A stretch of 64,000 nt of DNA from Cycas panzhihuaensis (GCA_023213395.1 CM041465.1:178319741-178383740), one strand, 5' to 3'; shown: positions 33,530-44,899, counted from the stretch's first letter. Made by a program: numbers and translations. The notes: generated by a model not told the origin, from the letters alone.

Positions 33530-34088
33530 TGTTAAACCTTATGTTTTACCTTATGTTTACATGTTAAGCTTATGTACTTTATGTTTATGTATTATGTGTG
33601 CACTTTAATGTTTTATGTGCACTTTTGTACTTTAGGGGTGACTTTATCACTTAAGTGATAAAGTACACACTACTTATGTCTAGTGACATAACGTTGTCAC
33701 TTATGTCACTTGAGGGTCAAATGACCCCCTTGCACTTTTGCTCACACAAAGAGCTTCCAATGGACACTTGTCCTACATGCAAGCAGGCATTGCATGATTG
33801 ACACTTGTCACTTATGCAATAGCCCTTGGCCTCTCATTTCCCTCTATTTAATGAGGCCCTTCTTCATTGTTGTACATTCAAGAGTTGAAGCTCATTGTTA
33901 TTCTGTCAGTTTGCTAATCAAGCTGAAGCATTCTTTGGTTGTTGGACTAATTCCAACACCCCATACTTGGTATTGTGATCTTGCTCCTCTTTCTCTTTGA
34001 GTTCTTTGTGTTTATGCTTAATGCATTTAATGGTATTGTGCTTTGTTAATGATCTTGGACCTATGTGGCCATTAGGCCCATTCTAACA
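33530..34088 (+). mobile_element. solo LTR of copia family A
   Basis: Runs TGTTAAACC to CATTCTAACA, 559 bp, with TSD ATATG on both sides (33525-33529 and 34089-34093) and no internal element sequence. It resembles the A LTRs over most of its length but is clearly a different insertion with its own indels (for example a duplicated CTTATGTTT word near the start). It contains a 24-bp perfect palindrome at 33641-33664. It formed by recombination between two LTRs of one element. It sits in the leader of copia D. Confidence 0.93.
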
Positions 34089-34093
34089 ATATG

Positions 34094-34870
34094 CTCATTT
34101 TTAGGATGCCACGTAGGAAGCCTAATAATGACGAATGATAAAAAAATTTCACTTAAAAACTAAACAACATAAAAAAAATGTTGTTTTGATCACCAATTGA
34201 CTATGCAATTTTTTTTACATGAAGTGTGGGATTTTCACACATAAAAAAAGGTTTTAGAAGTGTTTTTGTTATTAAACAAAGCAAAAATAGGTGATTTTTA
34301 AACAATCTTTAGAAAAGGGTTTAAAAAGAAATTTAGAATATTTGTGGGAATATTCCATAATGTATAACCTAAGATCAAAAACTTGGGTTGGAAATGGAAC
34401 TTTTTACTCCATGTATGTGGGCAATGACTGTGCTCAAGGAATGGCTAATTTTTCGCATATTTGGGTGGATTTCGGTTAAATTTCTTCATCAAAATTGTTT
34501 TGTAGCCATGTAGCTTGTGGACCATAAGCAAGAGTCAAGGTTTGTGAGTAGGAAATAATTGTAAGTGATGCACCATAGAAGGAATATAGGTAGGCACAAG
34601 TAGAGAACTGGCAGCTGTCAATAGAGGTCACGCTAATGTTAGAACACGATGGAGCAATGGGAGTAGCCACTAAATGTGAGTAGGTTAACAATGGGAGCCA
34701 TGCCGGTGAGTTTTAGATGAGCCAATGAGTAGGCCATGAGCACTAGAGGATTGAACAACTACCAAACAAAAGCCAAAGACAATGGAGGACTCCTGTTTAG
34801 CCACCTTTTTTTTCTGTTTTCTAAACAAAATATTAAGAAGAAAACAAAGATTAGACAACAAAAGTAGTAT
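34094..34870 (-). other. leader of copia D (middle part), no gene
   Basis: Interrupted untranslated leader between the solo LTR and G2. AT-rich; the open frames here are short and have no family character. The leader resumes beyond G2 at 42268. Confidence 0.6.
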
Positions 34871-34875
34871 TAGTC

Positions 34876-35125
34876 TGTAATGAACCTATTCCTGTAATCA
34901 ATGAACATAGAGAAATAGAGAGAGAAAATGATAAACAAAAGATAAAGAATGAGATGAAGTTCCAAAGAACATACGTTAACATAAGATTACAAATACACAA
35001 TGATCATCCCACTCATACATTACATATATATATATATGGGGCTATTACGACTACCCATCTCTTAGACTTATGCATGTGGGATAAATTACAATAAGAGTAA
35101 CATCATATGGTAGAGGATCATAACA
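34876..35125 (-). repeat. 3' LTR of G2 and polypurine tract
   Basis: Minus TGTTATGATCC at 35125 to GGTTCATTACA at 34876. The minus strand just before it (35126-35138) is AGAGGGGAGGGCA, the polypurine tract. It differs from the partner LTR mainly by a shorter TA microsatellite (about 35023-35037). Confidence 0.9.
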
Positions 35126-35138
35126 TGCCCTCCCCTCT

Positions 35139-35581
35139 AAAATGCTTCGCCCTCAAAGCGTCCTAATTTAATGATACCTGTGACCACCTCTTGTTATTAT
35201 TATCCAATTGATAGCTTTTGCGAAGGTTGTTAGAAAAAGTGCACATGGAATGCGGATCTATCCATCCCAAGTTGATTTTGATACACCCTGGATGTCCTTT
35301 GATATATTCTTGATATCTGTAATGATGAAACCTTAAGCTCGAGTGTTGTGCTTGCCTGATATTTGTAGTTGAGGAATGCCTTGCCTGATAAGTTTTGTTG
35401 CGCTGGGCCTCTTGATAATGTGGATGTCGATATGGTTCCACTTTAGTTTGTCTTTTAACCATTGGTGATGCCTTTTCTTCCTTGTCCTGGGATGCAACTG
35501 GTGGTGTGGGGTGGCAAACAACTTTTGTTACTTACTCTTAACATTTATTTTCTTCCTCATCATCTTTTTTTTATTCCTGAC
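35139..35581 (-). pseudogene. unidentified coding remnant of G2, C-terminal part
   Basis: Two overlapping minus frames (35163-35462 and 35333-35521) include HPTPPVASQDKEE-like and MVKRQTKVEPYRHPHYQEAQ sequence, rich in Q, H, K and R. Translation close to the LTR includes LR.KHF.RG, common just before the 3' LTR of gypsy elements. No enzymatic motif, family not recognised. It is separated by copia B from the segment at 40840-40968. Confidence 0.4.
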
Positions 35582-36222
35582 TATTGGGTATTGTGACAAC
35601 AATTATGGGGCTAAAATTATGGCATGTTTTGTGATTTTCCCCCCTAATCTTTCTCGGGGGGTTCCAAGGGGGGTGGGAGCCCCCTTGGCCGAGGGGTGCG
35701 GGGGGAGTGGAACGCCCCCCGCTAGGAGGGGGTTCGGGGCTGATAGCCCTCGACCCGAAAAATTAGCCATGTAAACCTTATTAAAATGTAAAGAGAATTA
35801 GGGTCGTTCGATACAAATACCCTAGATTCTACGGTTGAGATTTAGGTCTTGGATGTTCCTCTCATGTAGCTCGTTTTAGGGCTTTTCTTATTATGTTGTA
35901 ATGTAATGCAATGTAATAGTGATGAGGGTGGCGGCTGATTGTTGTTCCTAAGAGCACTCTGTAACTGTGATGTACTGTTTTCTCCATTCTACAGCAATAA
36001 AGATCGATACCTTTCCTGTGTGGATGTTTCCCTAGCACACTGCTAGGGTTTTACCACGTTATATCAGGTGCACGTGATGTTTGGCTTTCATTTTTCTTGT
36101 TACTGTACAATCTCTAATTTTAGAACTTGCATGTAATTTTAAGTTTCGATTTCTGTAACTAGTTATAAGAATGCAATAGATCTTGGTGGCAGTTAAAGGG
36201 TTGGGACCTTGTATTCTCAACA
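35582..36222 (+). repeat. 5' LTR of copia B
   Basis: Starts TATTGGGTATTG (the 3' LTR has TGTTGGG, so the terminal G is mutated) and ends CTCAACA. It is longer than its partner because of a GC-rich block at about 35671-35755 with many runs of four or more G or C, where the 3' LTR has a shorter, different sequence. Confidence 0.93.
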
Positions 36223-36293
36223 AGTGGTATCAGAGCCACTCTTTTTCTTGTAGCGAGTTTGTGAAGGTTTTGGTGTCAGCTTTTCTACACCAA

Positions 36294-37082
36294 ATGGCAA
36301 AACTAGCAGGTGCAAAGTTCGAGGTGGAGAAATTCAATGGCAAGAACAACTTCGAGTTGTGGAAGCTAAAAGCGTATGATATTCTTGTACAGCAGGGTTT
36401 GTACAAAGCCTTTGCAGGGAAATCAAAGAAACCCGCAGGGATGGACGATGATGAATGGGATGATTTAGACAAAAAGGCACTTAGCACAATACGATTGTGC
36501 TTGGCGCATGAAGTCTTGTTTAACATCGCAGGGGAGCAGACCGTAGTAGGATTATGGACCCGGTTGGAAGGCCTGTATATAACCAAATCAGTAACGAATC
36601 GAATCTACCTGAAGAGGCAATTGTACTCGTTACGGATGAAGGAAGGTACAAAAATTGCTGACCATTTAAATGTTTTTAATACTCTTATTTGTCAATTGAC
36701 TAGTATCAATGTTAAAATTAAGGATAAGGACAAGGTTGTTACCCTGTTATGCTCATTACCTGAATCTTGGGATAATATTGTCACCTCAATTAGTTTTACC
36801 ACTACAGATGAATTGGAATATGATTATGTTATGAGTGCTTTGCTAATGGAAGAAGTGCGGAGGAAGTCTAGTCTTCAAACCTCCACACCAGAAGCCATGA
36901 CAGTAAGGGGTAGAATGTTTGAGAGAGGACAAAACTCCAGGGATACATCGAGGTCCAAGTCAAAGAGCAAAAAGAGCAAGCTCAGGTGTTGGCATTGTAA
37001 TAAGACTGGTCACCTCAAGAAGGATTGTTACAAAAGGAAAGAGTTCCAGAAAAAGGAAGATCCTGCCAAGGAGGCGAATTAG
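36294..37082 (+). CDS. gag: copia Gag (B)
   Basis: Start chosen at MAKLAGAKFEVEKFNGKNNF, 72 bases inside the 5' LTR end; the open frame extends upstream into the LTR only by chance. The UBN2/DUF4219-type core includes FELWKLKAYDILVQQGLYKA, LWTRLEGLYITKSV and LCSLPESWDNIV. A zinc knuckle CWHCNKTGHLKKDC is at about 36987-37028. The frame is uninterrupted to TAG at 37080-37082. It is the only open-frame Gag among the copia elements here. It would assemble particles and bind element RNA. Confidence 0.9.
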   Translation: MAKLAGAKFEVEKFNGKNNFELWKLKAYDILVQQGLYKAFAGKSKKPAGMDDDEWDDLDKKALSTIRLCLAHEVLFNIAGEQTVVGLWTRLEGLYITKSVTNRIYLKRQLYSLRMKEGTKIADHLNVFNTLICQLTSINVKIKDKDKVVTLLCSLPESWDNIVTSISFTTTDELEYDYVMSALLMEEVRRKSSLQTSTPEAMTVRGRMFERGQNSRDTSRSKSKSKKSKLRCWHCNKTGHLKKDCYKRKEFQKKEDPAKEAN

Positions 37083-38400
37083 GTGGAGTCAAATCAAGGT
37101 ATGGATGATGATGTCTTGGTCGCTTGTAATGTTTCTCATTATCACCATGACTGGTTATTAGATTCAGGTGCTTCGCACCACGTGTCCACATAAGAGTTGG
37201 TTCCCATCATACCAACCTCTTGATGGTGGTGTTGTGCTTATGGGAAACAAAGTTTCTTGTAAGACAGTGGCCATTGGTAGCATCAGAATTAAGATGTTCG
37301 ATGGGGTAGTCAGAACATTAACTGAGGTTAGACATGTACCTGATTTGAAAAGGAATTTGATTTCCTTGGGTGAATTAGATTCGGGTGGTTTTAAGTATAC
37401 AGGTCATGAAGGAGTCCTAAAGGTGTCAAAGGGCACCTTGGTTGTTATGAAAGCCTTAAAGAAAGGAAATCTTTATATTTTAGTGGGAAGTACAGATGTC
37501 AGCCAAGCAGCTATAGCGTCAAAGACTACAGAAGATCCTTCTCAGCTATGGCATCAGAGACTTGGGCACATGAGTGAGAAAGGACTTAAGGTGCTGATAA
37601 ACCATAAGTTGCTTCCTAACTTACAGCTTTTAGATTTGGCTTTCTGTAAACATTGTGTTTTTGGAAAACAGTGTAGACTTAGGTTTAAAGTAGGGAGTCA
37701 CACTAGTAAAGGCGTTCTGGATTACATACATTCAGATGTATGGAGACCAACCCCTAAAATATCTTGTGGAGGATCATTGTATTTTGTCACATTTATAGAT
37801 GATTACTCCAGGAAGGTATGGGTCTATTTTTTGAAAAGGAAATCAAGTTTTCGGTGTGTTTAAGCGATTCAAGACTTTAGTTGAGAAACGATCTTGGTAA
37901 GACAATCAAATGTTTAAGAACTGACAATGGAGGTGAGTTCAACTCCTTGGAGTTTGAGAACTATTGCAGAGAAGCTGGGATCGAAAGACACAAGACCACT
38001 AGTTATACTCCGCAACAAAATGTCATTGCTGAGCGCATGAATAGGACACTCTTGGAAAGAGCAAGAAGCATGCTAAGTAATGCAGGAGTGGAGCAGGGCT
38101 TGTGGGCGTGTGCATTCAAACAACTTGCTATCTGGTAAACAGGTCACCATCACTTGCAATAGATTGCAAAATTCCTGAAGAGGTATGGATTGGACATCCA
38201 TGTGATTATTCAAATTTAAAAGTTTTTGGTTGTGATGCTCATGCCTAGACTGACAAAAGTAAACGTTCAAAGTTAGACCCAAAATCCAAGAGATATATCT
38301 TTGTTGGATATGGTGATAAGGATGGCATGAAGGGATACAGGTTGTGGGATCCTACTGCCCACAAAATCACCATTAACAGAGATGTCATATTTGATGAATC
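37083..38400 (+). pseudogene. pol: copia protease and integrase (B)
   Basis: Protease active site LLDSGASHHVST (about 37156-37190), followed by a frameshift. The frame 37168-37863 contains VPDLKRNLISLGELDSGGF, LWHQRLGHMSEKGLKVL with CKHC (pre-integrase zinc site), and HSDVWRPTPK with FIDDYSRKVWVYFLKRK. After a second shift, 37881-38138 gives CLRTDNGGEFNSLEFENYC and AERMNRTLLERARSML. D, D and E of integrase are all present but in different frames. An additional shift lies near 38130. Confidence 0.87.
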
Positions 38401-38433
38401 TCCCCTTGTAAAATCGAGGCTGTAGAAGCTGAA

Positions 38434-40209
38434 ATGAAACAGGAGCAGCAAGATGAACATCAACAAGTTAAGTTTGAAATGCAGCCATCTGTGGAATCAG
38501 AAGATCATGAAGATCTTTCTGAAGATGAATCAGCAGCAGATTCACAGGAGTATGTGGACACTCCTCTGCCAACAGTTAGAAGATCTACACGAGTTAGTCA
38601 TCCACTTGACAAGTTCAGCCCTTCTATTTCTATTGTTTTAGTTTCTAATGATGGTGAGCCCACATGTTATCAGGAAGCAGTAGATGATATCCATGGAGAG
38701 AAGTGGATAAGGGCTATGCAGGAAGAGATAGATGCCTTGAAGAAAAATAATTCATGGGACTTGGTAGAACTTCCACATGGCAGGAAGGCATTGGTTGCAG
38801 GTGGGTTTTCAAAAGGAAAACAGATGTTGATGGAAAGGTTGATAAATACAAGACAAGACTGGCGGCTAAAGGTTTTGCACAGAAAGCAGGTATTGACTTT
38901 CATGAGATCTTTTTACCAGTTGTTAAACTTGTTTCAATTCGAGTGTTGTTAGCATTGGTAGCTTCTCTCGATTTGGTGTTGGAGGCGATTAGATGTAAAA
39001 CAACTTTTCTACATGGAGATTTAGATGAGGAGATCTATATGGATCAACGGAAGGGTTTGTACAAGATGGCAGGAAAAGACTTGTTTGTAGGCTCAGGAAA
39101 TCATTGTATGGTCTGAAGCAATCATCCAGGCAGTGGTACAAGAAGTTTGATGCCTTCATGGAGAGCCAAAATTTCAAAAGAAGTGAGTATGATCATTGTG
39201 TTTACTTTAAATTTATGGACAATGGCTTATTCATTATCTTGGTGTTATATGTTGATGACATGCTGGTTGCAAGCAAGAGCATGGAAGAAATCAATAAGCT
39301 AAAGGCTCAATTGTCTAGGACTTTTGATATAAAGGATCTAGGAGCTACAAAACAAATCTTAGGCATGGAGATACACAGAGACAGGAAAAATGGTAAGCTA
39401 TGGTTATCACAGCAGAAATATGTAGAGAAGGTGCTAACCAGGTTTGGTATGGCAAATGTGAAACCAGTGAGTATCCCATTGGCTTCCCACTTCAAGCTTT
39501 CTTCGAATTTGAGTCCTAGTAGTGAAGAAGAAAAGGCTTATATGTCTCGTATGCCTTATGCCAGTGCAGTAGGAAGTTTGATGTATTCCATGGTATGTAC
39601 AAGACCTGATATTTCACATGCAATCGGTGTAGTTAGCAGGTTTATGGCAAATCCAGGAAAGGAACATTGGGCTGCAGTGAAATGGGTGCTTCGGTATTTG
39701 AGAGGCATGAGTGACTACTGCATCACCTTTGGAGGTATAGGTAATCAAGTTTGTGGATATGTTGATTCAGACTTTGCAGGAGATGTAGACAAAAGAAGGT
39801 CTACTTTAGGTTATGTTTTTACTCTTGCAAATGGTCCAGTTAGTTGGATGTCCAAATTGCAGAGCACAATTGCCTTTGTCGACCACGGAGTGAATATGTT
39901 GCTACTGACACATGCTTGTAAAGAAGCAATCTGTTCTGTGGTCTATTGGTTGAGCTTGGAAGGAGACAGGAAAATGTAAAGGTATTTGTGATAGTCAAAG
40001 TGCCATTTACTTAGCCAAGAATCCAGCTTATCACGAAGAGAACAAAGCATATTGCTCTTAAATACCATTTGTTAGAGTTGTGGAAGCAAGTGGAGTGGCA
40101 CTTGAGAAGATTCACACCAATCAGAATTATGTTGATATATTCACAAAACCAGTACCAGTAGAGAAGTTCAAATGGTGTTTGACTTCTCTTGGCTTGCAGA
40201 AAAGATGAT
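38434..40209 (+). pseudogene. pol: copia reverse transcriptase and RNase H (B)
   Basis: The RT start is at 38434-38952 (STRVSHPLDKFSPS, CYQEAVDDIHGEKWIRAMQE), then frame changes through 38754-39116 (GCRWVFKRKTDVDGKVDKYK, TFLHGDLDEEIYM). The largest frame, 39104-39979, has MYGLKQSSRQWYKKFDAFME, the intact catalytic box YVDD at 39248-39259, DLGATKQILGMEI and VCTRPDISHAIGVVSRFM. RNase H continues with YVDSDFAGDVDKRRSTLGYV; the last part (39860-40209) is shifted, with DSQSAIYLAKNPAYH visible. At least three frameshifts. Confidence 0.88.
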
Positions 40210-40256
40210 GAAGAGTCCGGAAAGGTCTTAGGGTAATTGTTGTCAAGGTGGAGATT

Positions 40257-40834
40257 GTTGGGTATTGTGACAACAATTATGGGGCTAAAATTATGGCATG
40301 TTTTCGGCGCAGTTTCCCCCCCTAATCTTTCTCGGGGGGTTCCAAGGGGGGCAGAGTTTCTTCAGATAGCCCCAGGAAAAATTAGCCATGTAAACTTTAT
40401 CAAAATGTAAAGAGAATCAGGGTCGTTCGATACAAATACCCTAGATTCTACGGTTGAGATTTAGGTCTTAGATGTTCCTCTCATGTAGCCCGTTTTAAGG
40501 CTTTTCTTATTATGTTGTAATGTAATGCAATGTAACAGTGATGAGGGCGGCAGCTGATTGTTGTTCCTGAGAGCACTCTATAACTGTGATGTACTGTTTT
40601 CTCCATTCTGCAGCAATAAAGATCGATACCTTTCCTGTGTGGATGTTTCCCTAGCACACTGCTAGGGTTTTACCACATTATATCGGGTGCATATGGCTTT
40701 CATTTTTTTTGTTACTGTATAATCTCTGATTTTAGAACTTGCATGTAATTTTAAGTTTCAATTTCTGTAACTAGTTGTAAGAATGCAATAGATCTTGGTG
40801 GCGGTTAAAGGGTTGGGACCTTGTATTCTCAACA
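40257..40834 (+). repeat. 3' LTR of copia B
   Basis: Preceded by the purine-rich AAGGTGGAGA (40246-40255); TGTTGGGTATTG to CTCAACA. Outside the GC-rich block it differs from the 5' LTR at roughly 25 positions by eye. Confidence 0.94.
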
Positions 40835-40839
40835 CTGAC

Positions 40840-40968
40840 TTTGTGGAGGGGGGAGAATTCCTTATCCCACTTTTCGCTTATACGTCTCAAGAATTTGACG
40901 AGCTTCTTGTTTATCTTGCTCAAGGCTTGTATCTCTTTCCACCAAGAATCATTATATTTTCCATACAT
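40840..40968 (-). pseudogene. unidentified coding remnant of G2, N-terminal part
   Basis: The minus frame from 40968 reads MYGKYNDSWWKEIQALSKIN, then KFLRRISEKWDKEFSPL, and is cut by the copia B insertion. Basic and helical, no recognised family. It would be the first coding sequence after the leader of G2. Confidence 0.4.
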
Positions 40969-41257
40969 ATCTAATATTAGCTAAAAAAGTGAATTTAATG
41001 AACTAGATCTATACCACTCCTTAAACCAACTGTAAGCCTCTCCTTATAGATATAAATAGGCTACTTTACTCATCTCTTTGTTGCTCATGAGGTTATCATC
41101 AAGTGATTTTAAATATACACATATTTGTAGCCCAGTCATTTACAGAAAGGTTCCCATCTCCATTAAATATGCGCGGTGTGGGCCTTTTTATAGCTATGAT
41201 AATATGGATGTAGGAGAGATTAGGGGGTGTTTATAGCCTGATATCCCCCAATTTGAT

Positions 41258-41260
<3 letters not shown>

Positions 41261-41335
<75 letters not shown>

Positions 41336-41356
41336 TAGATATATATATATATATAT
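41261..41356. repeat. AT / AGAT compound microsatellite
   Basis: About 21 AT units, then about eight AGAT units, then AT units again. It lies in the leader of G2. The open frames across it are artefacts of the repeat. Confidence 0.95.
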
Positions 41357-41977
41357 TGGGCCTCAAGAGCAATTGTTTTGTGACCAAAGTCCAAATGGCC
41401 ACGAAAGATACAATATGAAACCCTTAAATTCAAAAAAAAAACTTATTTCTGAAAGAAAAATATAGCTCAAAATATATAAAATATGGACTAAGATGATGGC
41501 CTCTGAAATATCAATGATTCAGACAAAATTGAATTCTAATATCTAAATCAAAAGTTATGCCCCTTTTAAGAATTTCACTGTTAGGATTTTTGTGAGCTGC
41601 AATAGTACCTGTTGATAAAATACTAATAACTTTCTACTCTGAACTCTAATCAACCTCAAACCACTTCCATTGGAAAGTAAATTAAAAAACACACAGAATC
41701 AAAAAACATTTGAGGTCATTTGGATACCTGTAGCCAATGTTATGACCCTTGCAAGTTGAGGTTGCAAATCTGTCCCAGAAATACGGTGACAGAAAAAAAA
41801 TAGGCCGAAATTAATTTTGTTGCAATTTTCGCACTTCCACCCCAAAATCTATAGTGCGACCACTCAAAATTTACAGGACGATCTATTTCATCTCATTTCG
41901 CCATTACTTTTCAGAAATTTTAATGTTTATTCTCCTCAATATGCTTTCAAATGCTTGATGATACCTCCAAGATCACT

Positions 41978-41990
41978 GCTCTAATACCAA
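41978..41990 (-). other. primer-binding site of G2
   Basis: The minus strand reads TTGGTATTAGAGC next to the 5' LTR end, an initiator-Met-type site with one change. Confidence 0.8.
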
Positions 41991-41991
41991 T

Positions 41992-42127
41992 TGTGATGAA
42001 CCTATTTATGTAATCAATAAACATAGAGAAATAAAGAGAGAAAATGATAGACAAAAGCTAAAGAATGAGATGAAGTTCCAAAGAACATTCATTAACATAA
42101 GATTACAAATACACAATGATCATCCCA

Positions 42128-42174
<47 letters not shown>

Positions 42175-42262
42175 GGGGTTATTACAGCTACCCATCTCTT
42201 AGACTTATGCATGTGGGATAAATTACAATAAGAGTAACATCATATGGTGGAGGATCATAACA
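41992..42262 (-). repeat. 5' LTR of G2
   Basis: Minus TGTTATGATCC at 42262 to GGTTCATCACA at 41992, 271 bp, with a TA microsatellite at about 42129-42174 that accounts for its extra length. Confidence 0.92.
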
Positions 42263-42492
42263 TAGTCCTTCAATGATGTTAGTGTAAAAAAAAAAGTGTG
42301 CTTCATCAAACAAAATTCTCTCCAATATCATCAAATAGTAAGCTCTAAAAAAATTTCAAAAAATCAGTTTTTGAAACTTATAACCAAATGGTAAAATTCT
42401 TTCTTGAGATTGCCTTCATTTGGTGAAGGTCATTACCAAAGAGGAAAACACCTCTTCTTTTACCAAACCCAACAACTAGCTTTGATACTAGA

Positions 42493-42926
42493 TGATGAAA
42501 ATGAATGTAGTTGGAGAAAAGGAGGGAAAGAGAGATGAGCAAAGCTACAAAAGAAATATCACACTTGCACATTAAGCATCCTAACAATGGAGGGGGCATA
42601 ATTGTTCTACACTCCAATATCTCTAGTATTGAAACAACAATATAGCATACAATCAACTTCCACTATATGTTATACAAGAGAGAATGGTCTCATTATATAG
42701 ATGAGAGAGCTACCCTTAGGGTTTTTGCATGTTCAACAAGTATCGAACATGCATGGACTATTACGTACTTATATTTGACCACTCAAAGAGGAGTAAGGGA
42801 TCTTTGACCCACATATTTGAAAGTTATAACTTGAAGTTACATCACTAGGAAAAGTGCATATTACACATTAAGTATAAGGTGCATAAATAATACATGACTT
42901 AAAGATGAAACATAAAGGTTTTAACA
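42493..42926 (-). repeat. 5' LTR of copia D
   Basis: Minus TGTTAAAACC at 42926 to CATTTTCATCA at 42493, 434 bp. A primer-site-like TAGTATCAAAGC (minus) follows two bases inside. TSD GGAGA is outside. The leader below it (42268-42492) continues on the far side of G2. Confidence 0.9.
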
Positions 42927-42931
42927 GGAGA

Positions 42932-44182
42932 GACCTCCCTTATTATGGGGGATGGATTCCAGTGTACCTAGGGAGGATGTTACCCCAAAAGGGGAGATCT
43001 TCCCATGTCCAAAAACGAGACCAGGACATCGTTCCTACATTTGTTGTGTGGGAGCACCACTATAGAGATGGGCATTGTAGAGGGTACATACGTCTCACCT
43101 TGAGCGGTCTTGGTTTTAGCCTTCGGTTAGGGGCAATGCATGTAGGAATGCTTGACGGGGAGTTCAATGTTATATTGTGACTTCTCATTTGGAACTTTAA
43201 AATAAAACACATTCTCAGCTTCTTAACCTTACTAGTAAAATTCTTCTAATTAGGGCATACTTGTGTGGAAGGCGACAATTATGACACAAGCCATAGGGCA
43301 TACTTGTAAATTGGAAGGCTTTACTAACATGGGTCTACAAGTAGGGCTCATTCCACAATAGTAAAGGGTATGCCTTGTATATTTTGATGAGGTTGATTTA
43401 GGAATGGCACTTGGAATGATTGCAAGTCAACATAAGGCATCCTAATCCTTCCTTCGTAGTCACATAGAAAGATACCAAAATGATTGCCTCTATTGTATAC
43501 TAGGGGGCTTTGTTTTCTCAACCCTAAGGTCTAGGAATATTATGCTCCTTGTCTTGGAGGAAAGTGGAGGTTAACCCTCGATAAAGTTTTAATTTGTACC
43601 TCTAACCACTTACACACATCGTAGTAGACTTAATGGATTCTATGCAATTATTAAAAAGAAAACAAACGTACTCCATTTTATACCAAGAAAATAGATTTTT
43701 ATAACAAAAACATTAAAAAAATATAAATTAAAATATGTATAAACAAGCATAACACCCTAACTAAAACCTAATGCAAAATCCAAAATGACCCTATCTGTAT
43801 GAAACTTACTGAATATTAGTAGTCAAATGTTTGTGTGCCTAATCCAGTCGCCATTTGTGTTAGTCAAGCTATGAACCCATCTACAAGCGAATCTTTTTGA
43901 GATGTGAATCACCCAACCTAATAGTCTATAGCTAATTTGGAGTTTAATATGCATATGAAGATTCTAGTGCAAATAATAGAAAATATACAGTGTTAATGAT
44001 TCCATATTTTTTATGCATCTAGGTCTAACTTTTAAAACCCATTTCATATGGATGAAAAATTAAAATACAAATAAAAGGAGGGGTTTCCTTTGCATGTTTA
44101 TGATATATATGATGAGTAAGAAAATTACTCACTTATGTCTTTTAATATTGCACAATATATTATATAACATATTGTATTTTTA
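42932..44182. other. unassigned sequence, no gene seen
   Basis: Mostly AT-rich without coding character. The open frame at 42905-43180 starts inside the LTR of copia D and has no family motif. The word GGGCATACTTGT occurs twice (about 43254 and 43297), a minor local duplication. Confidence 0.5.
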
Positions 44183-44479
44183 TGTTAACCTCACTTAGGT
44201 TACATGTGACTCAAGTTAGGTTAAGTTGGGAATCAATTAGTTGAATTGATTAAGCTAATTGTGTCAGCTAGTTGGTTAGGTAGTTGTAGTTTCCTTAAGT
44301 GCTTATATAGCCCTCATCATAAATTACGAGACATTTCTTTTGTATGCGCACATGCCTGTGTGAGTGATTGTAATCAATACTTTTGGAGATAATACAAGAG
44401 AATGTCACTATCAATGCCTCTTTGACAATCCCTCATTAGCTAACGTTTTCTTGAGTATTCAATCATAGCCAATTACACA
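44183..44479 (+). repeat. probable 5' LTR of an unassigned element
   Basis: TGTTAACCTCAC to AATTACACA, followed within five bases by TTGGTATTGGAGC, which resembles an initiator-Met primer site. A TATATAG box lies near 44305. About 400 bp of purine-rich leader-like sequence follow and are cut by the next LTR. No partner LTR in the window. Confidence 0.5.
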
Positions 44480-44899
44480 TCAATTGGTATTGGAGCTTGA
44501 GATCATGCCAATTATATGTAGCCTAAAGACAAAGTTAAAGGAAAAACGAGATGCCCTAACCTCGGTGTTCATGTAATACATTCACCCACTTCTTGTTTAG
44601 AAATAGAAGGTTGAAGAAGAAGATCAACAAAGGTTGATGACTATTTCCCTAGCTATGGAGCTTAAAAATTAAAGACGAAAGAAGACTCCTGACAAAAGCC
44701 AAAGTGCCCTAGCTGACTGTGGGAAGAAGATGCCACAAGAGGAAGATGAAAGAGAAGACCATTGTTGAAGAATGTGGATTGTGGAAGTATAGAAGAGGGT
44801 CAATGTTAAGGACACTACTCAACATAGTAGTTGTTCACGTTGTCTAAGCAAACATAGTTGTCAAATGAAGATGCCCTAGTCATTGTAGAGCTCAAAGAT

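Larger units (their letters stand above)
35582..40834 (+). mobile_element. Ty1/copia retrotransposon B, plus strand, inside G2
   Basis: LTRs at 35582-36222 and 40257-40834, TSD CTGAC on both sides (35577-35581, 40835-40839). The primer site TGGTATCAGAGCC (36225-36237) is a perfect initiator-Met match. Gag, protease, integrase, RT and RNase H follow in copia order, of the TNT1-like type. Frameshifts in the protease, integrase and RT regions. It is opposite to and younger than G2. Confidence 0.95.
34876..42262 (-). mobile_element. LTR element G2, gypsy-like, lacking pol, minus strand
   Basis: LTRs at 34876-35125 (3') and 41992-42262 (5'), TSD TAGTC on both sides (34871-34875, 42263-42267). Removing the copia B insertion leaves about 2.1 kb, with only 1.6 kb between the LTRs. 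No protease, RT, RNase H or integrase motif is visible. It has an initiator-Met-type primer site and a purine tract, so it could be mobilised in trans: a non-autonomous element. It lies in the leader of copia D. Confidence 0.88.
20898..42926 (-). mobile_element. Ty1/copia retrotransposon D, minus strand, host of three insertions
   Basis: LTRs at 42493-42926 (5') and 20898-21317 (3') flank a minus-strand copia body. The target duplication GGAGA is present on both outer sides (20893-20897 and 42927-42931), which fixes the ends. Removing the copia A insertion, the solo LTR and gypsy G2 (each with one TSD copy) leaves about 6.6 kb, a normal copia length. Body order on the minus strand: long leader, gag, protease, integrase, RT (split at 22494/29966), RNase H, polypurine tract. 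The protein is closely related to that of copia A inserted into it. It is decayed throughout. Confidence 0.93.

Noticed and set aside
34291-34691. small open frames on both strands in the copia D leader
   Set aside because: Short, no conserved counterpart in copia A, AT-rich composition.
41194-41433. open frames rich in Tyr and Ile
   Set aside because: Translation of the AT/AGAT microsatellite; no biological meaning.
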